DNA of 64,000 nt. Origin: Porites lobata. Taxonomy: Eukaryota > Cnidaria > Anthozoa > Scleractinia > Poritidae. This document shows positions 35,091-47,590 of the stretch, in pieces. A model generated the notes under the pieces. The model ran no database searches, was not told where the DNA came from, and saw only the letters and a list, made by a program, of their open reading frames with translations. Made by a program: the position numbers and the translations under genes. Where the stretch lies: contig CALNXK010000046.1 of assembly GCA_942486035.1 (NCBI GenBank), positions 2,765,001 to 2,829,000 on the forward strand, read 5' to 3'. The number at the start of each line of letters is the position of its first letter. The first letter of the stretch is position 1.

Positions 35091-36568
35091 AATTCAAAAA
35101 CTGTCGAAAGGCCAGTTACTTTGCACGTTTTATACACAAGAGTCAAATCAAACGCGCCGGCCGGGGAAAGATTCCTATTAACAACCGTCTTTAAGGGGCC
35201 CGGTGTCACAGCTGTAAGTTCATTTTGTTTATAATGTCAGTTATGAGCCCTTTTTCGCTATAGAACTTGGTAATTTCTACCAAAGCAATCAATTCCACTC
35301 TTACAATACAAGAAATTCCCAGGCCTACCGTCTACCTTATTGTCGAACAAACACTAAGAAGTTCTCGCCTTTTTCAAGGATCCGCTAAGTTTAATAATTC
35401 ACTTGACAACGAGGTCATCAACTTTCAATCCCTTTCCTCCTTTAAGAAAATACTGAAGATTAAATTTTAATTATAAATATGAAAGCAGTTCATAAATCTT
35501 TCCATCTTCAACTTTTCGCAATCTTTTCTTCAATTGATGAAAACGGCTCTAGCCTGTAATTCGAGGAGGCCTAACCTCTCACAAGCTTCTATGGTTTCCG
35601 TTATGTCTCTTCGCCACTTCTTTTCCTGCTTATCCTATATTATTTGTAATTCATTTCCTATTGTTGCGTGGCGAATAATAATAAAAAAATTCCTTGTGAA
35701 TGACAAAATTACAGCTTCGTATCAAACGAAGATTATACCAAACGTTGCAAACGAGAAAACTGAACTTTGAAAAACGTTTAGGCTAACAAGTTTTTAAAAA
35801 CCACAATTGCAAGTGTTTCAGTCTTCTTCATGTTTGTTTTCAAGTTTTGAGAAGTTATTTTTATGTTTGGTGACGCATCCCACTGTTTGAATTTTGATAC
35901 ATTTTGTGAAACAGCTCCTTTAAAATCTTCACAAGAGATCAGTCAACCCCTTCGCAGAAAAAAAACCATTTTGAAAGCCATTTTTTGATAAATCATTCGA
36001 AAGAATTACCATTTAGTAACTTATCTGCTTTTTGCATGCTCGGATTCATGTTATAGGCATCTATTTATAGACTTTTTACAACTTCTCAATACTCCCTCTA
36101 TTGAGGTACACTTCACTCAGGAAGGAGTCGTCCCCACAAAACCCTTGCTTGAGTGTAAGAGAGGTGTTTAAACCCAAACGTGTTTTTGATCTTTGCGTTT
36201 TGGGTGGTCGCTTAAGGGAGATTCGACTGAACACTCGACTGTATCATTCACTCTGGGGAGGGTTAGATTCACTCCTTCGCGATTGCTCTTAAAATAATCA
36301 ATTATACTCTAATCACGCTGAAACGATCATAAAATATTTTATAACAAATCGAAATAATCCCAATCATAGAGTTAGGCGCATCTCGTTTATTGCGCATCTC
36401 GTTTATTGATGCGCAATACAAAAATGTAAAAATTTTGAAGAGGTGTTATAGTGTTACTGAAAAGGCACATTGTTAAAGTATTATACAGGGGTTGTTTTTA
36501 GACTCTGAAAGTTGAGTAAAAAGGGAAATTACAATAGGGGACTCCTGAAAAAGAAAAAGAAAAAAAAC
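35091..36568. other. Intergenic, no gene recognised
   Basis: AT-rich sequence with stops in all frames apart from short open runs, such as 35534-35770, that match no domain I know. At 36380-36415 there is a short tandem of GCGCATCTCGTTTATT. Nothing else stands out. Confidence 0.4.
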
Positions 36569-36639
36569 GTGGACAATGGAGTGAATCCGACTTTATTCAA
36601 AGCATCACTATCCAAATTTGCTCGTGCTCGAACCAGTAG
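36569..36639 (+). pseudogene. Relic of carboxylesterase exon 1 (3' end only)
   Basis: The 71 bases align in frame with the end of exon 1 in the intact genes (VDNGVNPTLFK...SKFARA, then TSR). They keep the AG|GTAAGT donor at 36640. The relic is more diverged than the other copies, and an A-rich run lies immediately upstream. No other exon sequence is recognisable nearby. It is probably the remains of an older array member. Confidence 0.8.
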
Positions 36640-37125
36640 GTAAGTTGTATAGAGGCCTTCCCGTAACAAACTTGGAGATCTACCTAATCCCCCGACTTCT
36701 TCAATCACAAGGACGATGAGTACCCTGGTCCCAGAGGTTTCTCTTGATTTTTCTTCGCGTAAGGGAGAAAGAGTCGCGAAGCGGCGAAGAATAGTCAGAA
36801 AAAAAACGAAAGTCAGAAAGAAACGGAGTAGCCGAAAAGATATGAGTTTGAGAATGCCATAGAGTTTGTTATTAGTTAGTTTGGTAGTCCTGCTGCTAGG
36901 TTGTGTTGTTGAGTTGTTTCGTGTAGTCGTGACTACAGAGTATAGTTTGCTCGCATTTCGCCGTTACCCGGTAATTCTAGGATCTCGCTTTTTCGTCTAA
37001 AAAGTCTTCAATCCACCCTCTTTGATTGAGAGGGAAGCAAAATAATAATAATAATAATAATTATTATTATTATTATTATTATTATAATTATAATGGTTTA
37101 TCATTATTATGTTTATTTACAGTAT
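36640..37125. other. Intergenic with AAT/ATT microsatellite
   Basis: 37040-37097 is (AAT)n followed by (ATT)n, a self-complementary microsatellite. The rest shows no gene. Confidence 0.6.
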
Positions 37126-37253
37126 AGAGCGGTTTTCACTTGACTGTCGTAAAACCAAAACCAAAGTAAATACACTAGCCAACCAAAGGGCGTAGTAAAA
37201 CCAAAACCAAAGCCAAAACCAATCCCTTTCGACAGTCAAGTGAAAACCGCTCT
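37126..37253. repeat. 128-bp MITE with TA flanks
   Basis: Perfect terminal inverted repeats AGAGCGGTTTTCACTTGAC and GTCAAGTGAAAACCGCTCT, flanked on both sides by TA (TATA on the left). The interior repeats AAAACCAAAACCAAAG. TA flanks suit a Tc1/mariner-type source. Confidence 0.85.
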
Positions 37254-38747
37254 ATAAATGAACTACATAAAGGAAACAGTTTTTGGAAAGGTATAAGATA
37301 TGGCAGTCTTGCATTTGTTGCGTTTTTTACTTTATTAGCATTTACATTTGCCTTTTTAGCTTATATCTGCCTATTTTTCTGTGCTCAGGAAAATAAGGTT
37401 GAACTTCTCTGCAAGTCGACAACAGTCATTATGTTATGGTCCCGTGACTCACGGCAATTTAAAATCCAACACCATACATCTGATTCAATGAAGTTGGGCA
37501 GCTGCGCATTGGGAAGCTACTGTTTGATGGTCACTTGAGCAAATCACCACAGTGAGCTCCGTATGCGGCAATTTTAAACTGTTCATTGTAAAATAATGCT
37601 TCCTGTAAAACGGTGAGAAGGCTGATTGGCTGCCTTCAGTCCGTCAGAAAGATACTCCTCATGTCGATTTTACAGATGGTGTAATTCTTGCTGCCTATCG
37701 TTGCATCGAAGAAGATAATTTTGACGGTAAGCTTGCCACTCGATGATTCCTCCACGGTTTCGTTGCGAATTCTATTGACGGCATTTTGCTGAAACATGAG
37801 CAGTCGGTCTTCGTCGGCTTTGTTTGCAGTGTAATTGTCCTATTTTGTTGCTGTCTCTTTACATCCTCTGTCTTAAGCTGACAGCGTTTGCCTACGCTGT
37901 GCCGTTGCTCGCCCTGAATTTAAAGTCGACTTTCTCGGCCTTGCGGAGTTTTGTTTGTAAATCTTTCCCAGCGAGGACTGGCACTTGTTGAATCCACTGT
38001 TGGCGAGTTTGCTGTTCTCTTTTATTTGCCTGGGATATTGGGTGGTGATTCACCGACCGTAAACATTGCTATAATTCACAAATGAAAAAACCCTCTTCAT
38101 GGTCTGGAATCGAGTATGTTTTTTGAGGGAACTACGGGATTGTATGAACGTCTTTATAGTTTCAATTCAATTCCAGATGAGTGCTAAGAAAGAAAGAAAA
38201 ATATGGGAATTCGAAGAAATGGATTTGAAGAATTTTCAGTTTGTTTTTGCGCTCTAATCTAAGTAATGATGACAAAAGGCCAGGTCTGAAAACGGGTGTG
38301 GAACTACATTTTTGGGTCTGAAATAGGGTCAGGATTTGGAGAACCGGGGGGCACACCCTCACCAAGAATTCACAGGAGTACCCCCCTGGGATGTGTTGCT
38401 AAAACTGCATGCCGACAGAATAAACCGGCAGCAAATGAACAATACCTGTTTCTGTCGCAAGAAATGTGACCTTCCGTGAGAGAAAAAAAATATTGTTTTG
38501 TGATCTGACTTTCGCAGTTGCCATTCGATATGTTCTTTGATAGGTCCTGAATACGTTAAGCCTTGGATGTTGTCTCTAACAACAAATTAAGCTAGTGAAA
38601 GAAAGCTTGCACATGCTATATGATTTCAAGTATTAAACGTAGGTATAAATTCCTTAATTCATTAAGATTGAAGAGTGTGATAGAAAGACGTGACTTGCTT
38701 AACATTTGCTCTCCATTTATGGTCCTGACTACGGTTGGTAAAAAGGT
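37254..38747. other. Intergenic, repeat fragments only
   Basis: No gene recognised. 38160-38395 is a fragment of a CCCGGGG-type MITE (CCAGGTCTGAAAACGGG, ACCGGGGGGCAC), also seen inverted at 45806-45900. 38395-38700 repeats part of the upstream block of copies 2-4. Confidence 0.45.
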
Positions 38748-39132
38748 CAGGGGCACCCAACGAGAATATAGTTCAAAACCACTTAAACATGGCATTGTTA
38801 AACTTATTTTAGTATTTGAACGGTAGATATAGGCATACTTTTATCCCCTAAAAATTTTTCATCTGTTTGGATTTCCTAGCTGAAAGTCTAGTGATCCGAA
38901 AATTATAGGGATCAAAACTTACCTTTTTGAAAACTTGAGCCAGGAAAAAGGCTCCCGAAAATTCTAGGTGACCTTCTTAGGGTAAAAATCCCTTATACCA
39001 TTTTTTAGATGTTCGAAAATCCTAGGAGAGACAGGCGAGCAAGAAATTTTACAGCAAATTTTCCTGAGAATTCTAGATCTCAAATCGTCTTCCGAACAGA
39101 TATTTTCCGAAAATTGACGTTGGGTGCCCCTG
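38748..39132. repeat. MITE with CAGGGGCACC termini and 6-bp TSD
   Basis: 385 bp, ends CAGGGGCACCCAACG and CGTTGGGTGCCCCTG, flanked by AAAGGT (38742-38747 and 39133-39138). It is closely similar to 29153-29552 throughout, including the CCGAAAATTCTAGG-like internal repeats. Confidence 0.85.
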
Positions 39133-39185
39133 AAAGGTGGATAGTGCCATCCACCGAGAAGATTGCTATCTTATGGAAGTATGAG

Positions 39186-39415
39186 GGTTGATTACCGGTG
39201 TCGCGTAATTTTTGCGTGCTTAGGTGCGTAAAATTTGCGTTCGCAAATGAAATGGAGGCAATACATGAAAGGTCGCTCGTAAGCGTAAAAGTTGAACCTC
39301 GCTCAACTTCTCGTTTAAACTCAGCACTTTTTATCTTCCCTCAATTTTATTTACGTGATTAAAATTTACGTTCGTTAATCTGCGCAGTTAATGAAAGCGT
39401 CCGTGGTAATCAACC
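39186..39415. repeat. Short inverted-repeat element (MITE), copy B
   Basis: Perfect ends GGTTGATTACC/GGTAATCAACC; copy A is at 348-577. Downstream sequence is also shared with the region after copy A, minus the two foldback elements inserted there. Confidence 0.65.
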
Positions 39416-40181
39416 TTAAGGGAAAACAATTCTTTTATCCATGCCACTATATGGGTCCTTAAAAAGTTTTGCTGAGTATACACGTTTTTAAGGACCCTAA
39501 AGACCCATTTCCGTCTCTTAAGTCGATGTGTGGGACGATATTAGGTTTTAGTTTCATGTCATTTTGCTTTTATTAATTGCATGATGTGTCATGATATAGT
39601 TTTCAAAAAACCTTTGTTTGTCAGTATTAAAACCGCCAGCTCAGCGAATAATATCCTTAAAAAAACGCAGAGAGCCATGAACAATACAAGTTTCTTTTGT
39701 TTTTTAAAATGCACAATTAGCGAATCTAAGGTGCTGCGGCTGCATCACGCAATAAGACTAAAGAAATTCGACAACTTGACCGGGCAACTTGAGTTGCATG
39801 TGTTGGGCCCAGATCGATCATTCAGGATGAAGATAAGTGAAATCCAGATTTTTCTCATAGTTTGTAATAAATTGTTTTGTAACCTTTATAGAAATATATT
39901 TTTATCAACCAGATTACATAATCAATAAAACGCCAATTAGCACAATGGGGGGTGCTCAAATTGTGTTCATGTAAAATATCGGCACTCTTTCACCATCACA
40001 TGTACATGTATCAAGTTTGATTGACGTCCAGGATTTTAAAAAAATTGCATAAAAGGACTCGCTACGAGTTGAAAGGTAACTTAAAACTTAAAACCTTCAT
40101 TTGGCTAGTGTCAACAAGCCAAGCTCGGTCGTTGTTTCATATTAGTGAAAGAAACAGCTCCACAAGAAAAATTGTTCAAAG
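39416..40181 (+). promoter_or_regulatory. Upstream region and promoter of gene 5
   Basis: This aligns with the gene 1 upstream sequence but lacks both foldback insertions found there. CRE-like TGACGTCC at 40022-40029 and TATA-like GCATAAAAGG at 40048-40057 keep the order seen in the other copies. The 5' UTR ends ATTGTTCAAAG before ATG. Confidence 0.5.
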
Positions 40182-43025
40182 ATGCTGCTAGCAACGTTTT
40201 TTATCTTTTGTGCATGTTGGCTTCATCTTCGCGCAGAAATAGTGTCAACTAGATATGGAGATATCGAAGGATTCGTGACTTTATATCCGAATGCCTCTGG
40301 TCCTTTCAAATCCGTCAGCAAATTTCTTGGCGTTCCTTTCTCCGCTCCACCAACTGGAGAGCTAAGGTTTAAAGCGCCACAACCGCCAAAAGAATGGAAA
40401 CCAAAGGTTTATTCGGCTAAAACCCATGGGAGCGTTTGCTTACAGCCCAAACTTTTCGAAAACCTAATCGAGCCTTTTAGTTCAAATTTCACTTACAGCG
40501 AGGATTGCTTATATCTTGATATCTACAGCCCGAACATCAGCCTCAGTTTGCCAGTGATGGTTTACATTCACGGTGGAGGTTACCTTATAGGAACAGCGAT
40601 CACTTTTCCTAGCGATATCTTGGCTCTCCATGGGGTGGTGGTGGTCATAATCCAGTATCGTCTTGGTCCCTTTGGTTTCTTGACGACCGGTGATTCGGCG
40701 GCACCTGGTAACTATGGAATGTTGGATCAAGTGGAAGCACTGAAATGGGTCAAAGAAAACATTCAGAATTTTGGCGGGAATCCCAGCAAAGTGACCATAT
40801 TTGGAGAGAGCGCTGGAGGAACAAGCGTGGGGCTCCATCTTCTATCGCCTCTATCACGTGATCTCTTTCATCAAGCCATTCCAGAGAGCGGTGTAGATTT
40901 AAGTCCCATTGCGATTCAGCCAACATCGTTAGGTCTCCGTTTCACTAAAGAGCTTGCACAAAAACTGAATTGTGGTTCCAGTGACCATCCTGCAATGGTT
41001 TCTTGTATGCGCAGCAAAACAGCGTCAGACATGCAAAAAGCCGCAGAGTCATTCAAATTTGGTTTCGTTAATATTTACTGGGCACCAGTCGTAGATAAAA
41101 ACTTTCTTCATGATACACCCCAGGTTTTGAGGAAAAAAGGAGAATTCAAGCAAGTGCCGCTTGTCATCACCTTCACAAGTAACGAGGGGGCGACTTTTCT
41201 CGGAGACATGGTCAACAATTCCTTGGGGCTGATGGAGAGCGTGGACAATGGAGTCAGTCCGACCTTGTTCAAATCATTTCTCATTAGGTTCGCGCAAGTT
41301 CAAAACAGTAGGTAAGATCGGTGAAAATTAAATATTTGCTCAGTAGTCTCAATTCAGCAGAACCCCGTTAACTCCAACTCCCCGCTAACTCTAACTAAGT
41401 TCAATTTCCCTTTGATTTCACCTCCCTTTCCTGTCATTTTTACTCGGTTAACTCCAACGCGGATAACTCAAATTAACCTCTAACTCGAACTAAAACACCT
41501 TTTCGCCTCCGCTGATCAAAAAAGTCTCTGAAATGTATCCCGATAACTGGAATTCTGGTTCTTTTAACTACTAAACTAATCTATAAACTAACTAATCTGA
41601 GTAACTCTTCTTGTTGCATGAGAGCCTGAAAACACTAAAACTGACATTGGTCACCGTTTAAGGCAATTTCATTTTAATTGGTGAAACGAACAGATCACGT
41701 TTTATCATAAAAGTGGCTAATCATGTTACAGTGTCTGATGAAATAAGTAAACTTGTACTGCACCATACACTGAATTGAATTTTTCAATCCACTTCGGTTG
41801 GGAGCTTGATTAAAGGATAAAGTTGTAATATGGCTATGTAGTCTCATTGTTCCCGGGTGTTCTTGTATATATTTTCGCTCCATAAATTACACTACGCTGT
41901 ACACTGATCCGCTACAACGTAACCACTACCGAAATATACTCAGTCGTAGGTTATTATGTACCCTGTTTAGGACAGAAAGGTCAAGAACCACACCCTGTCC
42001 AGCGGCACCACATCTCCGTACAGGTCATATAACCTAAGCAAGTAACCTCCCGGGGTCATAACATGCCACCAACCATGTTGCATTAACATTTATCAAGAGA
42101 GAGTAATAGCGACTTCTGTTCCTCTCTGGAGACCATCCTCCGATTAACTCAAGCGTTTATCGGTCTCAAAATAACTTTGGTGAAATTCACATATCCCAAG
42201 GGCTAGACAAGGTGTTTCCCTCTGTGTCTCATTATTTTCTTTTTGCATTTATTTATTTATTTGCTTGTGTTTCTTTTGCACGCATTGGTTTACTTTTCCC
42301 TTCAAAATAAAACTAGTGAGGCAAGTGCCTCGGATTTCTTCACACTGTTCACGGCTCTGGTCTGTGGAATAATTGTTAAATATCCGTCACTTTGTTTTAG
42401 GAAGCAGAATGCTGATCTTCTCGCCGATGCCTTAGAGTTCATGTACACCCCTTGGCCTGACAACAGTAACACATACGCGTTAAGAAGTGGACTTGTTGAT
42501 CTTCTTGGTGATAACATTTTCGTTGCCCCTAGTCACAAGGTCGCTGATGTTCAAAGCCAGGTCGCTCCTGTTTACATGTATGAATTTGCTCATCGGGCAA
42601 CGTCAAGCTTGGAGGTACGTGCAGAGTGGATGGGCGTTGTTCATGGCGAAAACATTCCCTTTGATTTCGGAGTCCCTTTCCTTCCCAAATTTTCGCCACA
42701 TTATAGTCAAGCTGACAGAAATGTCAGTCTGTTTATCATGACCATGTATGCAAACTTTGCCCGGTCCGGCGATCCTTCAGTCAGCGGTGTCGCGTGGGAG
42801 AAATACAACTCAAGTCATAGAGCTTACCTTAAAGTGGACACAAGTCCCAAACTGAAGACGTCATTTAATTCTCGCCGAATGTCTTTTTGGAATAATTACT
42901 ATCCTAAATTGGAGCAGGTGAAGTTCGATGTCAATAAAGAGGTGGTCAGCGGTGCAAAGGATGTTGTTACCATGGGAAATGCTCTTCAAGTTGTATTTGC
43001 TTTAATAGTATACTTGATTTACTAA
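40182..43025 (+). CDS. Type-B carboxylesterase, gene 5 (2 exons)
   Basis: Exons are 40182-41311 and 42401-43025, product about 584 aa. Signal peptide at 1-18, oxyanion hole HGGG, Ser210 in GESAGGTS, Glu335 in TSNEG and His458 in VHGEN. This is the most canonical active site in the array together with gene 1. The loop before WAPVVDK is one residue shorter than in gene 1. The hydrophobic C-tail after SGAKD is intact. The intron carries the pogo-like MITE and the CTCCCGGGG MITE fragment. The 3' flank loses the AATAAA conserved after genes 1, 3 and 4 because another MITE copy begins near 43445, so its mRNA end may differ. Confidence 0.93.
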
Positions 43026-43449
43026 GACCTTACTTTTTTTTTCACTCATTCATTCAAGTTTATTAGAAGTGGATAACACCAACATTTTATTTAATGTCTA
43101 TGATCGGAAAGTAGAGCATGATGTATGTAGCCGAATCAACTAAAAAAAGTCAGCAAAGAAAAAAGGGCGATTTCAGTTTTTGCTAAAAAGTTCATAACTG
43201 TTATTGAATGAAGCTGAGAATGATACGAGGAATTATGCAGATAGAGGATTGAATAATTATACTGATTAGTGAATTAACAGGGTACAGACTTAAAATGTTT
43301 GTTGCTCCCGCAGTTATAACCATTCATCGGTAGAGGATGCCTAAGGTTCGTACAATTCTACAATTGTTTTGGGCTCCATTAAATCCTATATTTACATCTT
43401 TAAGTTTTGGCAGTCTTCATCATTGTATTTGGCCGAGCATTTAATTACT

Positions 43450-43719
43450 ACTGAAACAGTACGATAACATGATTAGGCACTTTTATGATAAAACGTGATC
43501 TGTTCGTTTTACCACTTTAAATCAAATTGCCTTTAATAGTGACCAGTGTTAATTTTAGTGTTTTCAGACCCTTTACAACAAGAAGAGCTAATGGGATGGC
43601 ATCCGAGTGTAGTTAAAAGAACCAGAATTCGAGTTATCGGGGAAAATTTCAGTGACTTTTTGATCGGGTTAGCAGGGAGTTCGAATTATCCGAGTTCGAG
43701 TTATCTGGGTTCTACTGTA
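43450..43719. repeat. Pogo-like MITE, inverted partial copy
   Basis: The right end GGGTTCTACTG and the repeated GAGTTAT(C)-type motifs match 6465-6911 in the opposite orientation. It replaces the conserved poly(A) region downstream of gene 5. Confidence 0.65.
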
Positions 43720-43724
43720 TTCGC

Positions 43725-44777
43725 TTTGAGTACCAACCCCTGTAACCGTAGGCCCGAGTCGAAACTTTTGTCATTGTGGGGATGTGCCGCTGGGAACTGG
43801 ACCCCTTAGCCTACACCAGAGCTAGTTCAGCGGAATTTTGCTGCCCTATACTAGACTAAACTCCCCAAATCCCCCCTATCCTAGAGTACCTTTTAGGCTG
43901 AGTTGCATAAATTTAAACTTGCCGATTTGATTTTTTCAAAATTTTTGAGAGGCAATTCCCGGTTTCCCTAGTCTAGACTAAAATCTTCAACCAACTGATC
44001 TGTTTCATGGAAAATGATACCCCATTCTAGACCCAAACTCTCTGATTTATATACCGTATCGCGGAGTAAACTGCTTGAAAACCATACCCTTCACAGACGC
44101 ACATACCTATGTAACCCATATGTGGCAGTACCCACCCCCCAGGGTTCCAAAACAGCCTTGGTCGAACCCACTTCCGGATTTAACCTTAAATTAGCTTGAC
44201 GCTTGCGCGACGTTTTAATCATATCTTTGCTTGCCGAGTAAATTTAATTAAAATGTATTTGATTGGGATCTATTATTATTCGCTATGAGGTACCACGAGC
44301 CCTGTAACCGTAGCCCTAAACTCATGTCATTTTGAGACTTCACGGATTGATGCGATCTCAGAAATCCAGGTTTTGTCGATGGCTGCCATCATATGTTATA
44401 TCATACTGTCAAGAATAATGGACCTTCTGGTCAGGCACGATCAAATTAAGTTCGGCGTTTGAATGAGCTGTTGAGCCAAAGCTGAGCATATAAATTCTGT
44501 TAACTCGATACTTCAGAAGCACGACTTCTGAAAAAAAAGAAACGGCTAGCATAAAAATAATGGCGATGATATCAGTTATGGGTGGGTCAGTGATTTTGCT
44601 GATTGCATAATCTGTCTTGATATACTGTATTCATATGAGTTTTATTTCTAATTAAACTGCCCACTTAATGAATTGTATCATTTAGACCCATGTCAGCTTG
44701 CCATTGTTCTCTAAATTGCGCAGTCATCGAATCCGACGAGCGCTCGAGCGGCGATCACGCAGTAAACTAATTAAAGT
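43725..44777. repeat. Duplicated intergenic block, copy 2
   Basis: Repeats 34129-35090 with small indels, including the CCCGGGG-type MITE remnant (to about 44143, CACCCCCCAGGG) and the CTTCAGAAGCACGACTTCTG segment. No gene is seen. Confidence 0.7.
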
Positions 44778-45697
44778 AAAGAGGTTTTAGAAGGTACACT
44801 GTAGGTAATTCACGGTTAAGGTAGGATGCTTGCACTACTTTAGTTTCTGGTCTTTTTTTTTACAGTTTCCAGTAAACCAGCTTCTAACATTTTGCGAAAT
44901 ATGCTTCTCGGCTTGCACTGTCACGCAATGAAAAATAAAAATGCAAACCATTCAACACAGAAGGACTAGAATCTGGGAAATGAAAAAAGATAAATATACA
45001 AAAACCCTTGCCAAGAATCAGGTCTGTGAAATATTTCAAATGCGAGATATTGGCAAAAACGGTTTATCTAAATTTATAAAGCTTTGTATGGAAACGCCAT
45101 GTTGGTGTCCCTTTCAGGAACACCAATATGGCCGCCGGATACCAACAGAAACATCTGTTTTCGAGTTTTCCTACTAATGCGTGAATTCTTCGCTGGAGGA
45201 ACTCATAAAACATTACAGTAATATTTATTCTGAGACAAGGAATGTTTAGATCGCAAGATCTCCCAAAATCGGTAATGTTTTTAACCCACATAAGAGCTTT
45301 CCCGGCCGCCAGCTAATTGCTGCGTCACGCAAAAGCCTGGAAATCCAAGCATCCTCTCTCGCAAAACGAAGAACCCTTTCGAAACAAAATTTTGGTTTAT
45401 GTAAAGGTGTTTAGGTACTGTAATACCTCGTGAAAGTAGAAACTCAGAAGAATCGATAGTTTCTTAGTTTGATTTTTGGTGACGTCACGTGCAACCCAAG
45501 CATGGTGAACAAAAAGCCAATAAGGGGTCTTTAAATAGTGCATGTTGTTCGAATGACGTCAGGATTAAAAAGGCCCGCTGCTGGGAGATGAAAATTAATT
45601 TAGAATTGCTCATTTGTCCCTCATTTAGCTAGTGTCAATCCCTGCTGCTTTTTGATCTTGGTAAAATAAACAGCTCTACAAGAAGAAGTGTTCGAAG
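44778..45697 (+). other. Upstream region of copy 6 with repeat insertion and CRE sites
   Basis: Compared with the gene 7 upstream region, a repeat of about 500 bp (roughly 44930-45430, with GTTGGTGTCCCTTTCAGG and GAACACCAATATGGC) is added. The full CRE TGACGTCA occurs twice, at 45480-45487 and 45554-45561. CCAAT lies at 45518-45522 and TATA-like TTAAAAAG at 45565-45572. Frames at 44941-45177 and 45064-45291 lie in the repeat. Confidence 0.5.
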
Positions 45698-45802
45698 ATG
45701 CAACTGGCAACGTTATTGCTCTTTTGTGCATGTTGGCTTCATGTTCGAGCAGAAGCAGTGTCAACTAAGTATGGAGATATCGAGGGTCTCGTGACTTCGT
45801 AG
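45698..45802 (+). pseudogene. Carboxylesterase copy 6, 5' stub
   Basis: Encodes only the signal peptide and first residues (MQLATLLLFCACWLHVRAEA...) and ends at an in-frame TAG at 45800-45802. There the sequence switches to a CCCGGGG-type MITE fragment (TTCAGACCTGGCC). The rest of the gene is missing. Its promoter motifs look better preserved than those of gene 7. Confidence 0.85.
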
Positions 45803-46044
45803 TTCAGACCTGGCCTTTAGGAAGAAATTTCGTCATCATTATTTAGATTAGAGCGCAAACAAAAATTTTTCAAACGAGGAGCCTGTTCAAATCCATTTCG
45901 AATAAGCATATTTCTCTTCTTTCTTAGTCATTTGGAATTGAAACGATAAACACGTTATTCCCTCGAAAACCATACCCGATTCCAGACCAAAATGGGCAAA
46001 CAGTTCGACGTTTGAATTAACTATTGACCAAAAGTTGAGCCTTT

Positions 46045-47590
46045 TAATTATAATAATAAATAATAAACTTTATTTACATATCGTCTATATCATTAACTGT
46101 TCTAGGCGCTTTACAATATCACAAAAAATGTATTAAAACTCTTAACTAAAAAAAAAACTAACAACTACATATATAAGTATGAAAATTAAATAAAAATCTA
46201 TTTACAAATTAAGAAAAACTTGGAGAAATAAATGTCTTTAAGTGCTTTTTGAAAGAATTCAAGGAATCGGCTTTTCTTAAAGATGCGGGTATGCTGTTCC
46301 ACAATTTAGGGCCTGCAATAGAAAATATTCGATCACCATAAGACTTTAGCTTAGATCTCGGGATTTGAAGTAACTTATTCGAGCAAGAGCGCAAAGTGTA
46401 GGAGCTGTTACAAAAACTGAGCAAATTGGATGTATAACTTGGTGAAAGTCCATTGATACTCTCAAAACATGATGAGAGAAGTTACCTAAGAAAATGCTTT
46501 CGGGTTGTGTGTTACTTAGGGGGGGTCTCTTAAACCATACAGTCTATCAGTACAGTCACGGTGTGTATATCAGTCTACATTTCACTGTTCCAGGTAAGAA
46601 AGGACAGCTATATAGCTTATGATAAACTGTTCTAGGCATTCAGATGGTGAAAAGTAAGGCAATAAAAAATGCGGGGTTTTTTCTTGTTTTTTTTTTCCTC
46701 TTTGTGCAGTCCCCAATGCCTGAATGTCTGGAACAGATTACCATAAACTACTGCTTTTAAGCCTCCTCCCCCAACATATAAGTCCCCTAGTTGTAGGCCC
46801 ATTTACCAGTAAACAGTAAAAAATGTCCCCCTGGTTACGAACCAATGTAAGTCTGTTAAGCTGGGTGTTATATATTCATGCTGCTGTGTGAAAGTTACGA
46901 TGTGCGCTGCTCTATTCTGAACTAGCTGTAGACGGTTTAAGAGAACTTTAGGTAGTCCATATGGAATCGCATTACAGTTAATTGAAGTTGGTAGTCTCAA
47001 AAGCATGAATACTTGCTTCAGTAGATTGACGATCCAAATATGTTCTTACCTTACTAATATTAGTTAAACGGAAATGACATGCCTTGCATATCTTTTAAAT
47101 GAGGTCTTCCATATCAGCACTGAGCCGACACCGTGAACTGAGTAAAAGCAGCTCGGTTTTTTCCTTTTTTTTTCTTAAGACCATTAAGAATCATCCAATT
47201 GTTGTTTTCCCGTACACAAATTTCAACGCTAGATTTTGCTGAGGAGAGGAGATCACCACTACCTAATTTAAATGACACATAGAGCTGAGTGTCATCAGCA
47301 TAGAGATGGTACGTAGGATTGTGTCTCTTTATGATATCAGCCACAGGTGAACGGTGTGCAAAACATATAACAGAGACCCATGACAGACCCCTGCGTTACA
47401 CCACAATTGAGAAGATCTTGAACATTCAATTTGAACAAATTGTGCGCGAGATGACAGGTAGGATGCGAACCATTCTTGTACAGACGACCCTGTAATACTA
47501 TAACGTTGAGACAGCGTATCCAGTATCAAATGCAGGCGATAAATCTAACATAAGTAGTACAACGGCTTTATTGCCGTCAATTGCATGCAG
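46045..47590 (-). mobile_element. Decayed non-LTR retrotransposon (CR1/jockey-like RT), antisense
   Basis: Minus-strand frames carry reverse-transcriptase pieces in order. 47329-47529 has a WFASYLSSRAQFV stretch; 47114-47344 has YADDTQLY; 46803-47006 has NRLQLVQNRAA. 46209-46424 has the C-terminal IPRSKLKSYGDRIFSIAGP. Frameshifts and stops separate them. The 3' end, at the low coordinate, has an AATA-rich tail. The element splits upstream sequence that is continuous at 34776-34850. Confidence 0.85.

Noticed and set aside
40509..40838. 109-aa minus-strand frame within exon 1 of gene 5
   Set aside because: Antisense shadow of a highly conserved coding exon.
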